Part shown: piece by piece, positions 44,362-54,042 of the stretch | Layout of the letters: each line of letters starts with the position of its first letter | Numbering within the stretch: position 1 is the stretch's first letter | Origin: Pseudoalteromonas rhizosphaerae | Lineage (GTDB): Bacteria; Pseudomonadota; Gammaproteobacteria; Enterobacterales; Alteromonadaceae | DNA: 64,000 nt | Assembly (NCBI RefSeq): GCF_902498845.1 | Contig: NZ_CABVLM010000019.1 | Coordinates: forward strand, 1-64,000 | Direction: 5' to 3' | The notes under the pieces: model-generated | Database searches by the model: none | Told to the model about the DNA's origin: nothing | The model's input: the letters and a program-made list of their open reading frames with translations, nothing else | Position numbers and translations under genes: made by a program

Positions 44362-44829
44362 ATGTTAAAAACTACAGTAACAGCAGTTGTTTTAGCGGGG
44401 GCTTTTATAGCTGCTCCATTACAGGCTAAAGAGGGCGTTAACCCTTGGCAGGATTGTGGTATCGGCGCAATGATATTCCCAGAGAATGGAACCGCAGCAG
44501 CAATTTCAAATATTATTTGGGATTTAGGTACTACAGCAGTATCTTCAAATATATCATCTGTTGGTAGCTGTGAAGGCGCAGGTGCAAAAACAGCTCTATT
44601 TATTCAACAAACATTCCCTGTACTTGAGCAAGAAATTGCTGAAGGTGAAGGTGAGTATGTTACTGCAATGTTAAATGTGCGTGGTTGTGACGCTAGTTCT
44701 CATGGTCAAATTGTAAATGCTATCCGTAGCGATTTTGCGACTAAACCTGCTCAAGACCCTCAAGCATTATATGCAATTGTTGAAAGCAAAGTGACTACAC
44801 AGTTTGCAGCTACTTGCCCAGTTATTTAA
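44362..44829 (+). CDS. DUF3015 family secreted protein
   Basis: A 155-residue protein with a signal peptide ending near LQAKE. The mature part carries NPWQDCGIGAMIFPE and NIIWDLGTTAV, the hallmark of DUF3015. Four cysteines in the mature part suggest disulfides and a periplasmic or outer-membrane location. Function unknown. It stands 37 bp before the DUF4105 gene, and the two probably form an operon. A 200-bp AT-rich gap upstream probably holds the promoter. Confidence 0.85.
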   Translation: MLKTTVTAVVLAGAFIAAPLQAKEGVNPWQDCGIGAMIFPENGTAAAISNIIWDLGTTAVSSNISSVGSCEGAGAKTALFIQQTFPVLEQEIAEGEGEYVTAMLNVRGCDASSHGQIVNAIRSDFATKPAQDPQALYAIVESKVTTQFAATCPVI

Positions 44830-44866
44830 CTGTTAATAGAGTAGGTGTCAGCACCTACTCATACTT

Positions 44867-46678
44867 ATGACTACAATCAAATACTTACCAGCACTAGCAC
44901 TGTTTGCTACGTTTTCATCTTATTCATCTAGCTCACTTTCCGAGCATCCAACCTGGTTGAAATTAGGGCATTATAAAAACGCATCAGCTCCTCAAAGTTA
45001 TATTGAGAGTGATTCATTTTTTATCTCAAAAAATGGCAAAAATAACCCTTCATCCGAGTTAAAAGCAACGATTGATGCATTTAATAAAGACGCACAAATG
45101 CAATGCAAATATCCTGCTAGATATCAGTGGTTACAATCACAAGGGCTTGAATTCTCAGAGCCAAAGGTTGAATGCACCGAACTTATAGAGTGGAGAGATA
45201 AACAACCGATTCACTCTGTAAGTTTAGTCTTTGCTTCAGGGTATATGAGTAATCCGGCTTCGCTTTATGGTCATATGCTTTTAAAGCTAAATAGATCAAC
45301 GCCAGAGCACAATAAGTTACTAGATTACAGCTTAAATTATGGCGCACTAGTTCCTGATAATGAAAACGGTTTGGTCTATATTACGAAAGGGTTATTTGGC
45401 GGTTACGAGGCCGGTTTTTCTGATCAACTATTTTACCGTCATCAACATAACTATGGTGAAATAGAGCTGAGAGATATATGGGAATATAAGCTTAACTTTA
45501 GCCAAGAAGACGTCCTCTTTTTAACTAATCATTTATGGGAAATTATGGGGGCTAAGTATTCTTACTATTTTGCGGATGAAAACTGTGCATTTCATATCGC
45601 AAGGGTTGTTGAATTAATTATAGGGGAGCAGTTAACGAATGAGCTTTCGCCTTGGGTTATTCCTGCGACTATTTTTTCTCGCTTAAATAGTGCTCAATAT
45701 AATAACGAAAAGCTAGTAAAACAGATTGAGTTTACTCCTTCAAGAAGTAGTGTTTTTCATCAATATGAAAACAATCTTTCAGCGAAAGACTCCAAGCTGG
45801 CTTTAGCTATTTATCATTCGCAAAATATACTTTTTGAGCCGACATTTACAAATCTAGATGTGGTAACTAAAAAACGAATTATTGAAACTCTTTTTGAGTT
45901 TGTTCAGTTGCAGCAAATAAAAAAATATGATGTTGAACACATTGAAAAGTTAAAAAAAGCTCTTATTAAAGCTCGTTTAGTCCTACCTCCAGGTAAAGAA
46001 ACCTCTTTTATTAATTATGATAAACATGCACCGCATTCAGCTCAGAAACCCTCAAATATATCTATTTCTTCGACTGTGTATAAAAATGAACAAAGTCTAA
46101 ATTTAGGTTTCAGATTAAGTTATTTTGATTCATTAGCTTCTGATATTGCCAGAGTTCCTTACTCTAATTTAGAGATGTTGGATGTTGAAGTTGCTTTATT
46201 TGATTCGCAGTTATATCTAGAAAAATTACATCTTTTAGATCTAGAATCATTTAACCCAGCCTATAGCCAGTGGCCAAATGAAGGCGGTTGGGCATGGCAG
46301 ATAAATGTAGGTTATGAAAGAAATCGCAGTCAGTGCTTTAGTTGCTCAAGTACATTTGCCATGGCAGGAGTTGGAAAGTCATGGTTATTAAATGCTAATC
46401 AGTCGCTAGTTTACGGTATGATTAATGGTTATGCTGGTGAATTACAAAGCACCCAACAATGGCTGGATACTTCAATAGAGCTAGGGTTTTTAACGACTGT
46501 AACTTCTAATTTAAAACTAAGAACATCAATTGAGAAGTTTTATCACCAACAGTTAAGCGGTATTGCAACGAACATCGAGCTATCAGTGCCTATCAATCAA
46601 GATTTCGATATACGATTTGGTTATAAACATGCAACAGAGTTTCAGTGGCAGCTGAAATTAAACTTTTACTGGGATTAA
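44867..46678 (+). CDS. DUF4105 family envelope protein
   Basis: A 603-residue protein with an N-terminal signal peptide. The central region (about 120-260) has SLVFASGYMSNPASLYGHMLLK, split here as SGYMSNPASLYGH and GHMLLKLN, and YYFADENCAFHIARVVEL. These are the DUF4105 motifs, whose conserved His and Cys suggest a papain-like/NlpC-type amidase or peptidase fold. The C-terminal ~200 residues look like beta strands of an outer-membrane barrel. It is paired with DUF3015, a pairing I recall from related marine bacteria. Substrate unknown. Confidence 0.82.
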   Translation: MTTIKYLPALALFATFSSYSSSSLSEHPTWLKLGHYKNASAPQSYIESDSFFISKNGKNNPSSELKATIDAFNKDAQMQCKYPARYQWLQSQGLEFSEPKVECTELIEWRDKQPIHSVSLVFASGYMSNPASLYGHMLLKLNRSTPEHNKLLDYSLNYGALVPDNENGLVYITKGLFGGYEAGFSDQLFYRHQHNYGEIELRDIWEYKLNFSQEDVLFLTNHLWEIMGAKYSYYFADENCAFHIARVVELIIGEQLTNELSPWVIPATIFSRLNSAQYNNEKLVKQIEFTPSRSSVFHQYENNLSAKDSKLALAIYHSQNILFEPTFTNLDVVTKKRIIETLFEFVQLQQIKKYDVEHIEKLKKALIKARLVLPPGKETSFINYDKHAPHSAQKPSNISISSTVYKNEQSLNLGFRLSYFDSLASDIARVPYSNLEMLDVEVALFDSQLYLEKLHLLDLESFNPAYSQWPNEGGWAWQINVGYERNRSQCFSCSSTFAMAGVGKSWLLNANQSLVYGMINGYAGELQSTQQWLDTSIELGFLTTVTSNLKLRTSIEKFYHQQLSGIATNIELSVPINQDFDIRFGYKHATEFQWQLKLNFYWD

Positions 46679-46708
46679 TGAATGTTTTAATTATGGTTAA
46701 TTATTGAT

Positions 46709-46948
46709 TTATAGCCCTTTTTTCACTAAATATCGATACGGTACTGCATCTACTTCTTTTTCTAACAGTGTATGATCCATAAACATACAAAAGCTGGGGA
46801 TATCACGGGTGGTGGATGGGTCGTCGGCAATAATTAATAAAGTTTCGCCATTTTCCATTTTACGTACCGCGCTTCTGATCATCATTACAGGCTCCGGACA
46901 GCGTAGGCCAATGGCATCTAATTGGTGATCGGGATTCTCAAAACTCAT
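46709..46948 (-). CDS. tusA: Sulfurtransferase TusA-family protein
   Basis: A 79-residue TusA (SirA-like) protein with the active-site motif LRCPEPVMMIR (Cys18 region) and the DDPSTTRDIPSFC segment. It relays persulfide sulfur from IscS to TusBCD for 2-thiouridine in tRNA. It is monocistronic, converging on the DUF4105 gene; no clear terminator was seen between them. Confidence 0.93.
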   Translation of the reverse strand: MSFENPDHQLDAIGLRCPEPVMMIRSAVRKMENGETLLIIADDPSTTRDIPSFCMFMDHTLLEKEVDAVPYRYLVKKGL

Positions 46949-47084
46949 TGCATAACCTTTACTGTTTATTTAGCGCTTAACGATTAGTTTAAGGCTGCTA
47001 GTTTAACGACCTCAGCCTGATAAATAAAGTCACTTCACTTGTGCTTATAAAGCGACATAACTTAGCTGCAAAAAATTAATTATA

Positions 47085-47119
47085 AAAAAGCCGCGTTGAT
47101 TTAATCAACGCGGCTTTTT
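47085..47119 (-). terminator. Intrinsic terminator of fadBA operon
   Basis: A 16-bp stem AAAAAGCCGCGTTGAT / ATCAACGCGGCTTTTT with a three-base loop, 30 bp beyond the fadA stop. A/T flanks make it usable on both strands. Confidence 0.9.
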
Positions 47120-47148
47120 ATCACCAAGGTATTACTTAATACATTTTA

Positions 47149-48318
47149 TTAATCTTGCACACGTTCAAATACCGTTGCGATGCCTTGGCCTAAACCAATA
47201 CACATAGTGGCTAAACCATAGCGTGCATTTTTATCTTCCATCAAGTGGATTAACGAGGTGCTAATACGTGAACCAGAACAACCCAAAGGATGACCCAGAG
47301 CGATAGCGCCGCCGTTTAAATTCACTTTTTCATCAACTACATCAGCAAGACCTAGGTCTTTTAATACTGGTAGTGATTGTGCTGCGAATGCTTCGTTAAG
47401 CTCAGCAACATCGATATCATCAATAGTGATACCGGCTTGTGCTAATGCTTTTTTACTTGCTGGTACTGGGCCGTAACCCATGATTGATGGATCGCAACCT
47501 GCAACCGCCATGGCTTTAACACGTGCACGAATTGGTAAGCCTAGAGCTTTGGCTTTTTCTTCGCTCATTACTAACATAGCAGATGCGCCGTCAGAAAGAG
47601 CTGAAGACGTACCGGCAGTGACTGAGCCAGATGCAGGGTTAAATACTGGGCGAAGCTGTGATAAGCCTTCTACAGTTGTTTCTGGACGAATTACTTCGTC
47701 ATCTTCAACTAAAATCAGTGAACCATCTGCGTCATGACCTTCCATTGCGAGGATTTCGCGGCGGAAACGTCCTTCAACCGTTGCTGCATGAGCTCGTTGA
47801 TGTGAGCGGTATGCAAATTGGTCTTGCTGCTCACGGGTAATACCGTGAATAGTTGCAAGGTACTCTGCGGTTAAGCCCATTGAGCCAGATGCTTGTGCAA
47901 TTGAAGTTGCTAAGCCTGGGTGAAAGTCGTTACCGTGGGTCATTGGCACATGACCCATGTGCTCAACACCACCAATGATGTAGGTATCACCAGCGCCAGT
48001 CATGATTGCGCGAGCAGCATCGTGTAATGCTTGCATTGATGATCCACATAAGCGGTTTACTGTTACCGCTGGCACTGTGTGAGGAATGCCGGCAAGTAAT
48101 GCGGCATTACGAGCAACGTTAAAACCTTGCTCTAAAGTTTGTTGTACACAACCCCAATAGATATCGTCAATCGATGCTGGATCAACGGCTGGGTTGCGAT
48201 CAAGTAAGCCCTTCATTAAGTGGGCGCTTAAATCTTCGGCACGCTTATGTTTAAATACACCGTTTTTTGAACGGCCCATTGGCGTGCGGATACAATCTAC
48301 AATTACTGGAGTATTCAT
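47149..48318 (-). CDS. fadA: 3-ketoacyl-CoA thiolase (fatty acid oxidation beta subunit)
   Basis: A 389-residue thiolase. The nucleophilic cysteine lies in NRLCGSSMQAL, and the catalytic His and Cys in GGAIALGHPLGCSG and CIGLGQG. It cleaves 3-ketoacyl-CoA in aerobic beta-oxidation and forms the complex with FadB. ATG at 48318 follows AAGGATAAG; the reading frame extends 27 codons further into fadB without support. It lies four bp after fadB. Confidence 0.98.
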   Translation of the reverse strand: MNTPVIVDCIRTPMGRSKNGVFKHKRAEDLSAHLMKGLLDRNPAVDPASIDDIYWGCVQQTLEQGFNVARNAALLAGIPHTVPAVTVNRLCGSSMQALHDAARAIMTGAGDTYIIGGVEHMGHVPMTHGNDFHPGLATSIAQASGSMGLTAEYLATIHGITREQQDQFAYRSHQRAHAATVEGRFRREILAMEGHDADGSLILVEDDEVIRPETTVEGLSQLRPVFNPASGSVTAGTSSALSDGASAMLVMSEEKAKALGLPIRARVKAMAVAGCDPSIMGYGPVPASKKALAQAGITIDDIDVAELNEAFAAQSLPVLKDLGLADVVDEKVNLNGGAIALGHPLGCSGSRISTSLIHLMEDKNARYGLATMCIGLGQGIATVFERVQD

Positions 48319-48322
48319 GGTC

Positions 48323-50482
48323 TTATCCTTCCACCTTATAGAAAATACGGCCTTCTTCAGCCCATTTGCGAGTTTGTTCAGATACTTGGTAAATCGCACC
48401 TAGATGAGCGTATTTGTCAGCTGTTGCAACAAAGTTAGCTAGTCCAGTTTGATCTAAGTAACGGAACGCGCCGCCTCTAAATGGAGGGAAACCAATACCA
48501 TAAATAAGTGCCATATCAGCTTCTTGTGGAGAAGCAACAATGTTTTCTTGTAAACACAGTAGCACTTCGTTGATCATTGGTATCATACAACGGTCGATAA
48601 TTTCTTGTTTATCAAACTCTTTCGGTGCATCAGTGATTGCACTAAGTAGCTCAACTGCTTGTGGATCTTGAGCTTTTTTCAAGCGACCGCGACGATCCGG
48701 AGCATACTGGTAGAAACCCGCCTTGTTCTTTTGACCAAAACGCTTTTCGTTAGCGAATATTGTTACCGGATCTTTTTCGGCACGTGACATGCGCTCAGGG
48801 AAACCATCTGCCATCACGCCAGTACAGTGGTAAGCCGTATCAATACCAACAACATCAAGTAAGTATGCAGGACCCATTGGCCAGCCAAATACGTTTTCCA
48901 TTACTTTATCTACTTTGGCAAAATCAGCGCCTTCAACAACTAATTTACTAAAGCCGGCAAAGTATGGGAATAATACACGGTTTACAAAGAATCCTGGGCA
49001 ATCGTTAACAACGATAGGTGATTTTCCTAACTTTAAGGCGTAATCAACAACGGCGTTAATAGTTTGCTCTGAGGTTTTCTCACCGCGAATAATTTCTACC
49101 AGTGGCATTTTTGGTACTGGGTTAAAGAAGTGCATACCACAGAAATTTTCAGGTTTTTCAAGAGCCGTGGCTAATTCATCAATACGAATAGTTGATGTGT
49201 TAGACGTTAGGATAGTGCCTGCAGGCATGTCTTTTTCAAGACCTGCTAAAACGGCTTGTTTAACTTTAGGGTTTTCGACAACTGCTTCAACAATGATATC
49301 AGCGCTTTGTAAATCGCTATCATTAAGAGTTGGTTTGATTTTACCTAACGTTGCTACCATTTTGTCCATCGCCATATGGCCGCGTTGAACTTTTTGACCT
49401 AATAGCTTAGATGCTTCACCCATACCTAAATCAAGCGCATCCTGTTGGATGTCTTTCATTATAATAGGTGTTCCTTTATAAGCTGACTGATAAGCGATAC
49501 CGCCACCCATAATGCCAGCACCAAGTACTGCAGCTTGTTTAATTACTACATCACTGGTTTTAGCTTGTTTGCGCGCTTTCCCCTTGATGTATTGATCTGC
49601 TAAGAAAATACCCGTTTGGGCTGCGGCTTCTGGAGTGCGTGCTAATTTAGCAAAGTTGGCATTTTCAATCGCCATTGCTTCATCACGAGTACAGTTTGCT
49701 GCTGCTTTAATAGTACGAACTGCCATAATAGGAGCAGGATAGTGGCCTTTGGTTTTACCCATAACCATACCTTCAGCCATTGCAAAGCTCATACCTTGCT
49801 CAACACGGTTCAATTTAAGTGGTTGTAATTTTACTTGTCGCTTAGCTTGCCAATCTAGTTTTCCAGAGATTGCTAATTCAAGCGTTGAAATTCCTGACTC
49901 TATAAGTTTGTCAGTACTAACTACTGCGTCAACAGCACCTACTTTTAAAGCATCAGCTGCGCGGTTTTCGGCACCAGAGGTGATCCAAAGCATCGCATTA
50001 TCAGCACCAACAATGCGTGGTAAGCGAACTGTGCCGCCAAATCCAGGCATGATGCCAAGTTTTACTTCTGGTAGGCCAATTTTAGCATCAGTGCTAGCAA
50101 CACGATAATCGGTAGCGAGTACCCACTCACAACCACCACCAAGTGCTAAGCCATTTATAGCGCTTAAAGTTGGGAATGGTAAATCTTCTAGCGCGTCAAA
50201 AACATCAGTGGCATCTTTGATCCACGTTACTAATTCAGCTTCTGGTTTAGTAAAGGTAGGTAAAAATTCGAAAATATCGGCGCCAATAATAAAGTGTTCT
50301 TTATCACTGGTAAAAATCATGCCTTTGATATCACTGTTTGCGGCTAATTCTTTTAATGCAGAGGCGCAATCTTTCAAGGTTTGCTGAGACAAAGTGTTTA
50401 CAGAACCTGCAACACAAAATTTGAACTCGGCGATATTATCCTTGATGAAAGCAACTTCAAAGGAATCGCTTTTATATAACAT
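48323..50482 (-). CDS. fadB: Multifunctional fatty acid oxidation complex alpha subunit
   Basis: A 719-residue FadB. The N-terminal enoyl-CoA hydratase/isomerase domain has ALGGGCEWVLATDYR and GLPEVKLGIMPGFGG. The 3-hydroxyacyl-CoA dehydrogenase domains start at AVLGAGIMGGGIAYQSA near 315, with HFFNPVPKMPLVEI. It carries out hydration and dehydrogenation in beta-oxidation. AGGGAG precedes the ATG. It is the first gene of the fadBA operon; a degenerate FadR-like site lies upstream. Confidence 0.98.
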   Translation of the reverse strand: MLYKSDSFEVAFIKDNIAEFKFCVAGSVNTLSQQTLKDCASALKELAANSDIKGMIFTSDKEHFIIGADIFEFLPTFTKPEAELVTWIKDATDVFDALEDLPFPTLSAINGLALGGGCEWVLATDYRVASTDAKIGLPEVKLGIMPGFGGTVRLPRIVGADNAMLWITSGAENRAADALKVGAVDAVVSTDKLIESGISTLELAISGKLDWQAKRQVKLQPLKLNRVEQGMSFAMAEGMVMGKTKGHYPAPIMAVRTIKAAANCTRDEAMAIENANFAKLARTPEAAAQTGIFLADQYIKGKARKQAKTSDVVIKQAAVLGAGIMGGGIAYQSAYKGTPIIMKDIQQDALDLGMGEASKLLGQKVQRGHMAMDKMVATLGKIKPTLNDSDLQSADIIVEAVVENPKVKQAVLAGLEKDMPAGTILTSNTSTIRIDELATALEKPENFCGMHFFNPVPKMPLVEIIRGEKTSEQTINAVVDYALKLGKSPIVVNDCPGFFVNRVLFPYFAGFSKLVVEGADFAKVDKVMENVFGWPMGPAYLLDVVGIDTAYHCTGVMADGFPERMSRAEKDPVTIFANEKRFGQKNKAGFYQYAPDRRGRLKKAQDPQAVELLSAITDAPKEFDKQEIIDRCMIPMINEVLLCLQENIVASPQEADMALIYGIGFPPFRGGAFRYLDQTGLANFVATADKYAHLGAIYQVSEQTRKWAEEGRIFYKVEG

Positions 50483-50509
50483 TATTATTCTCCCTAGTTA
50501 GTGAACTAA

Positions 50510-50525
50510 GACTGGTACGATGAGT
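50510..50525 (-). promoter_or_regulatory. Possible FadR-type operator upstream of fadB
   Basis: GACTGGTACGATGAGT matches 13 of 16 positions of the enterobacterial FadR consensus ANCTGGTCYGAYMNGT, 28 bp before the fadB start. Other Alteromonadales may use PsrA instead, so this is tentative. Confidence 0.3.
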
Positions 50526-50676
50526 TTGCATTTCAATCAGTGTGCTTGCTTTAAATTAAAAATGCAACGAAAAATTTACTGTGGTGTCTTACTACTGGTT
50601 AAAATATAGCTTGTTTGGTGCTAAGGTGTAGGCGAAGTGTTTGTCTTTTATTTACCTTTGAATATTTAAGGTCATC

Positions 50677-52563
50677 ATGAAAAAACAATTTTTAAGTGTA
50701 ACGGCAGCAGCATTATTATTTCCTTTATTTTCTGCCTACGCTAATACGGAGCATGAGGCATTTTTAGATGCTGAAAAAAAAGTTAAATATGCTAGTTATC
50801 AAGAGTTTAAGGAAGTCGTTGCACAGCTAGACCATCCATTAAAGCCTTATGTAGAGCAACTCTATTGGCAGCGCCATCCTGATATTGAGCATCAATCTGA
50901 AATAGAGCGTTATTTAACTATTTATCAAAGTACGCCTTTAGAGTGGCCAGTGCGCAAAGCATGGCTGCAGAATTTGCAAAAGCAAAACCGCAAAGCTGCT
51001 TTTATCAATAATTATCGTGAGACTACAAATAGTGAGCTGACTTGCACTTACCTGCAGTATCAGCTTGATTTAGGGGCGCCGGAACAAGCGATAATGAGTC
51101 AAGTAACAAATTTATGGACAGTCGGGAAATCACAGCCAGAAGAATGCGATTCACTATTTAATGTTTGGCGTAAAAAAGGTTATATGAGCCAAGAGCAAAT
51201 ATGGCAACGCATTACGTTATCGGCACAAGGTGGCTCGCAAAGCTTACTGCCATACTTAAAAACCTTATTACCGAAAAATGAGCAATACTTGGCTGACTTT
51301 TACCGAAAAGTTCGCAGCGATCCCAGTGCAGTAGCAGGAATGTACCGTTATAAGCATAAAACAGTTAAAGAAAGTGAAATTGCACACTATGGAATTAAAC
51401 GCTTAATTTGGCGAGATAAAACCTTGGCACTTAAGGCGTGGGAAAAGCTAGACAAAATGTTTAACTATTCTGACGAGCAAAAGGCTGATGTTTATTATAG
51501 TTTTGCTTTATCGCTGGCATCAAGTGGCCACCCTGAGGCGCGTTTTTGGTTGAGTAAAGTGCCCAAAGATCGCCAAGATCGTAAATTAATGCAATGGCAG
51601 TTAGGCAATATGCTAAAAACCCAAGATTGGTCGGGCATTGTGGCGTTTTTTACAGGTAAAGAAAATCTTAGTCTGGGTCAGCAATATTGGTTAGCGTATA
51701 GTTTAGAACAACGAGGTGATACACAGCGTGCTAAAGCTATTTGGCAAATAGTCGCAAAAGAGCGTGATTATTATGGCTTTTTGGCTGCTGCGCGGTTGGG
51801 TTTACCTATTGAGCTCAATAATCAACCTTTGTTAGTGAGCGACAAATTAATGCATGAGGTCGCTAATGCCCCTGGTTTTAAACGTGCTAAAGCGATGTAT
51901 GAACTTGAGCGGTTTACTTCGGCTCGTCGCGAATGGAATTATTTAACAAGCACTTCTAGCGATGAAGAAAAGCTCGCGGCTTCAAAACTCGCAGCAGAAT
52001 TAGATTGGTACGACAGTACTATTTATACTTTAGCGCAAATTAAGGCATGGGATTATGTAGAGTTACGTTTCCCATTTGCTTTTCAAGATTTATTTGAACG
52101 TTATAGTAAACGTAATCATATAGATGTTACTTGGAGCATTGCTATTTCGCGCCGTGAAAGCTCTTTTGCACCTGATGCGCGTTCTCATGCTAATGCGCGT
52201 GGCTTAATGCAGCTATTACCAAGTACAGCAAAGTATGTCAATAAAAGCACTGTTTCAGGAAACCGTTTAAGTCAACCTAAGACCAATATACGTTTAGGTA
52301 CAGAGTATTTAGAATACTTAAAAAAGAAAAACCATGGCAACGAAATACTAGCAACTGCCTCGTATAACGCCGGTTACCATAGAATCAAAAAGTGGCTACC
52401 AGATGAAGCCATACCTGCTGAATTATGGATTGAGCTTATCCCGTATCGTGAAACTCGGGAGTACGTAAAAAATGTGTTTGCATATCGTCAGGTTTATCAC
52501 ACGCGTTTAGGGCGCGAAGGAAATATATTGGCACCAATATTGGATATGAAGATGGGTGGCTAA
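50677..52563 (+). CDS. slt: Soluble lytic murein transglycosylase
   Basis: A 628-residue Slt70-type enzyme. It has a signal peptide (residues 1-22, ending SAYA), a long alpha-superhelical ring and a C-terminal lysozyme-like domain. The catalytic glutamate is in SRRESSFAPDA, followed by ARGLMQLLPSTA and ATASYNAG. It cleaves peptidoglycan with formation of 1,6-anhydro-muropeptides in the periplasm. It is divergent from fadB. Confidence 0.96.
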   Translation: MKKQFLSVTAAALLFPLFSAYANTEHEAFLDAEKKVKYASYQEFKEVVAQLDHPLKPYVEQLYWQRHPDIEHQSEIERYLTIYQSTPLEWPVRKAWLQNLQKQNRKAAFINNYRETTNSELTCTYLQYQLDLGAPEQAIMSQVTNLWTVGKSQPEECDSLFNVWRKKGYMSQEQIWQRITLSAQGGSQSLLPYLKTLLPKNEQYLADFYRKVRSDPSAVAGMYRYKHKTVKESEIAHYGIKRLIWRDKTLALKAWEKLDKMFNYSDEQKADVYYSFALSLASSGHPEARFWLSKVPKDRQDRKLMQWQLGNMLKTQDWSGIVAFFTGKENLSLGQQYWLAYSLEQRGDTQRAKAIWQIVAKERDYYGFLAAARLGLPIELNNQPLLVSDKLMHEVANAPGFKRAKAMYELERFTSARREWNYLTSTSSDEEKLAASKLAAELDWYDSTIYTLAQIKAWDYVELRFPFAFQDLFERYSKRNHIDVTWSIAISRRESSFAPDARSHANARGLMQLLPSTAKYVNKSTVSGNRLSQPKTNIRLGTEYLEYLKKKNHGNEILATASYNAGYHRIKKWLPDEAIPAELWIELIPYRETREYVKNVFAYRQVYHTRLGREGNILAPILDMKMGG

Positions 52564-52651
52564 GGCACAAGTGCTTTAGCGCATCTGCATTGGGGTTAAA
52601 CAGGGTCTATGTTAGACTTGAAATAAGTTAAATTTAACAGATGGGTTTTCT

Positions 52652-53974
52652 ATGGATAAATTAGCCGTTTTATATGCCGAACATATTGCAACACTGCAGC
52701 AGCGTACTCGTACTATTATTGAACGTGAAGGATTAGAAGGTTTAGTGATCCATTCTGGACAAGCTAAACGTCAGTTTTTAGACGATATGTATTATCCGTT
52801 TAAAGTTAACCCGCATTTTAAAGCTTGGTTACCGGTCATCGATAATCCACACTGTTGGATTGTTGTGAATGGCAGTGATAAACCAAAACTGATTTTTTAT
52901 CGCCCTGTCGATTTTTGGCACAAAGTACCAGATGAGCCACGAGATTTTTGGGCTGATTACTTTGATATCGAGCTATTATTACAGCCTGATCAAGTTGAAA
53001 AACTATTACCATACGATAAGGCGAAGTACGCTTATATCGGTGAATACCTAGAAGTAGCTCAAGCGCTAGGCTTTAGCATTATGAACCCAGAGCCGGTGCT
53101 CAATTTCTTTAATTACCACCGTGCTTATAAAACTCAATACGAACTTGAATGCTTACGCCAAGCTAATCGTATTGCGGTTGATGGCCACAAAGCTGCGCGT
53201 GATACCTTTTTTAACGGTGGCTCTGAATTTGATATTCAGCAAGCGTATTTAATGGCCACTCGCCAAAGCGAAAACGAAATGCCGTATGGCAATATTGTTG
53301 CGCTTAACGAAAATTGCGCTATTTTGCACTACACTCATTTTGAGCCTCAAGCCCCAAAGGCACATCATTCGTTCTTAATTGATGCTGGCGCTAACTTTCA
53401 TGGTTATGCTGCAGATATAACTCGTACTTATGATTTTAAAAAGTCGGGCGAGTTTGCCGAATTAATTGCCGCAATGACGCAACATCAAATTGCATTGGGT
53501 AAAGCATTGAAACCAGGCTTGTTATACGGTGAACTGCACTTAGATTGCCATCAACGTATTGCTCAGGTGCTTAGTGATTTTAATATTGTTAAGTTACCAG
53601 CTGCTGAGATCGTTGAGCGCGGTATTACGTCGACTTTCTTCCCGCATGGACTTGGTCATCATCTTGGTTTACAAGTACATGATATGGGTGGTTTTATGGC
53701 TGATGAAAAGGGTACACATCAAGCCCCACCTGAAGGTCATCCATTCTTGCGTTGCACGCGCTTGATTGAGAAAAACCAAGTATTCACGATTGAACCTGGT
53801 TTGTACTTTATCGATTCATTACTTGGCGATTTAGCGCAAACTGACAACAAACAGTTTATTAACTGGGAAAAGGTTGAAGCGTTTAAACCATTTGGTGGTA
53901 TTCGTATCGAGGACAATATTATTGTTCACGAAGATAGCTTAGAAAATATGACCCGTGATTTAGCATTAGATTAA
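52652..53974 (+). CDS. pepQ: Xaa-Pro dipeptidase PepQ
   Basis: A 440-residue prolidase of the pita-bread metallopeptidase family. Metal ligands are recognisable in DAGANFHGYAADITRTY, in FFPHGLGHHLGLQVHD, and as Glu in TIEPGLYFI and IRIEDN. It hydrolyses Xaa-Pro dipeptides; the Pseudoalteromonas enzyme family also shows organophosphorus-acid anhydrolase side activity. A perfect terminator follows. Confidence 0.96.
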   Translation: MDKLAVLYAEHIATLQQRTRTIIEREGLEGLVIHSGQAKRQFLDDMYYPFKVNPHFKAWLPVIDNPHCWIVVNGSDKPKLIFYRPVDFWHKVPDEPRDFWADYFDIELLLQPDQVEKLLPYDKAKYAYIGEYLEVAQALGFSIMNPEPVLNFFNYHRAYKTQYELECLRQANRIAVDGHKAARDTFFNGGSEFDIQQAYLMATRQSENEMPYGNIVALNENCAILHYTHFEPQAPKAHHSFLIDAGANFHGYAADITRTYDFKKSGEFAELIAAMTQHQIALGKALKPGLLYGELHLDCHQRIAQVLSDFNIVKLPAAEIVERGITSTFFPHGLGHHLGLQVHDMGGFMADEKGTHQAPPEGHPFLRCTRLIEKNQVFTIEPGLYFIDSLLGDLAQTDNKQFINWEKVEAFKPFGGIRIEDNIIVHEDSLENMTRDLALD

Positions 53975-53992
53975 TCATCCGGTGTTAAAAGT

Positions 53993-54016
53993 TGGGGCCA
54001 TATGGCCCCATTTTTT
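53993..54016 (+). terminator. Intrinsic terminator after pepQ
   Basis: Perfect 18-bp palindrome TGGGGCCATATGGCCCCA followed by TTTTTT. It lies between pepQ and the YigZ-family gene and ends 27 bases before that gene's start. Confidence 0.85.
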
Positions 54017-54042
54017 GCTTCATTATTTGGGTTTATCAAAGA

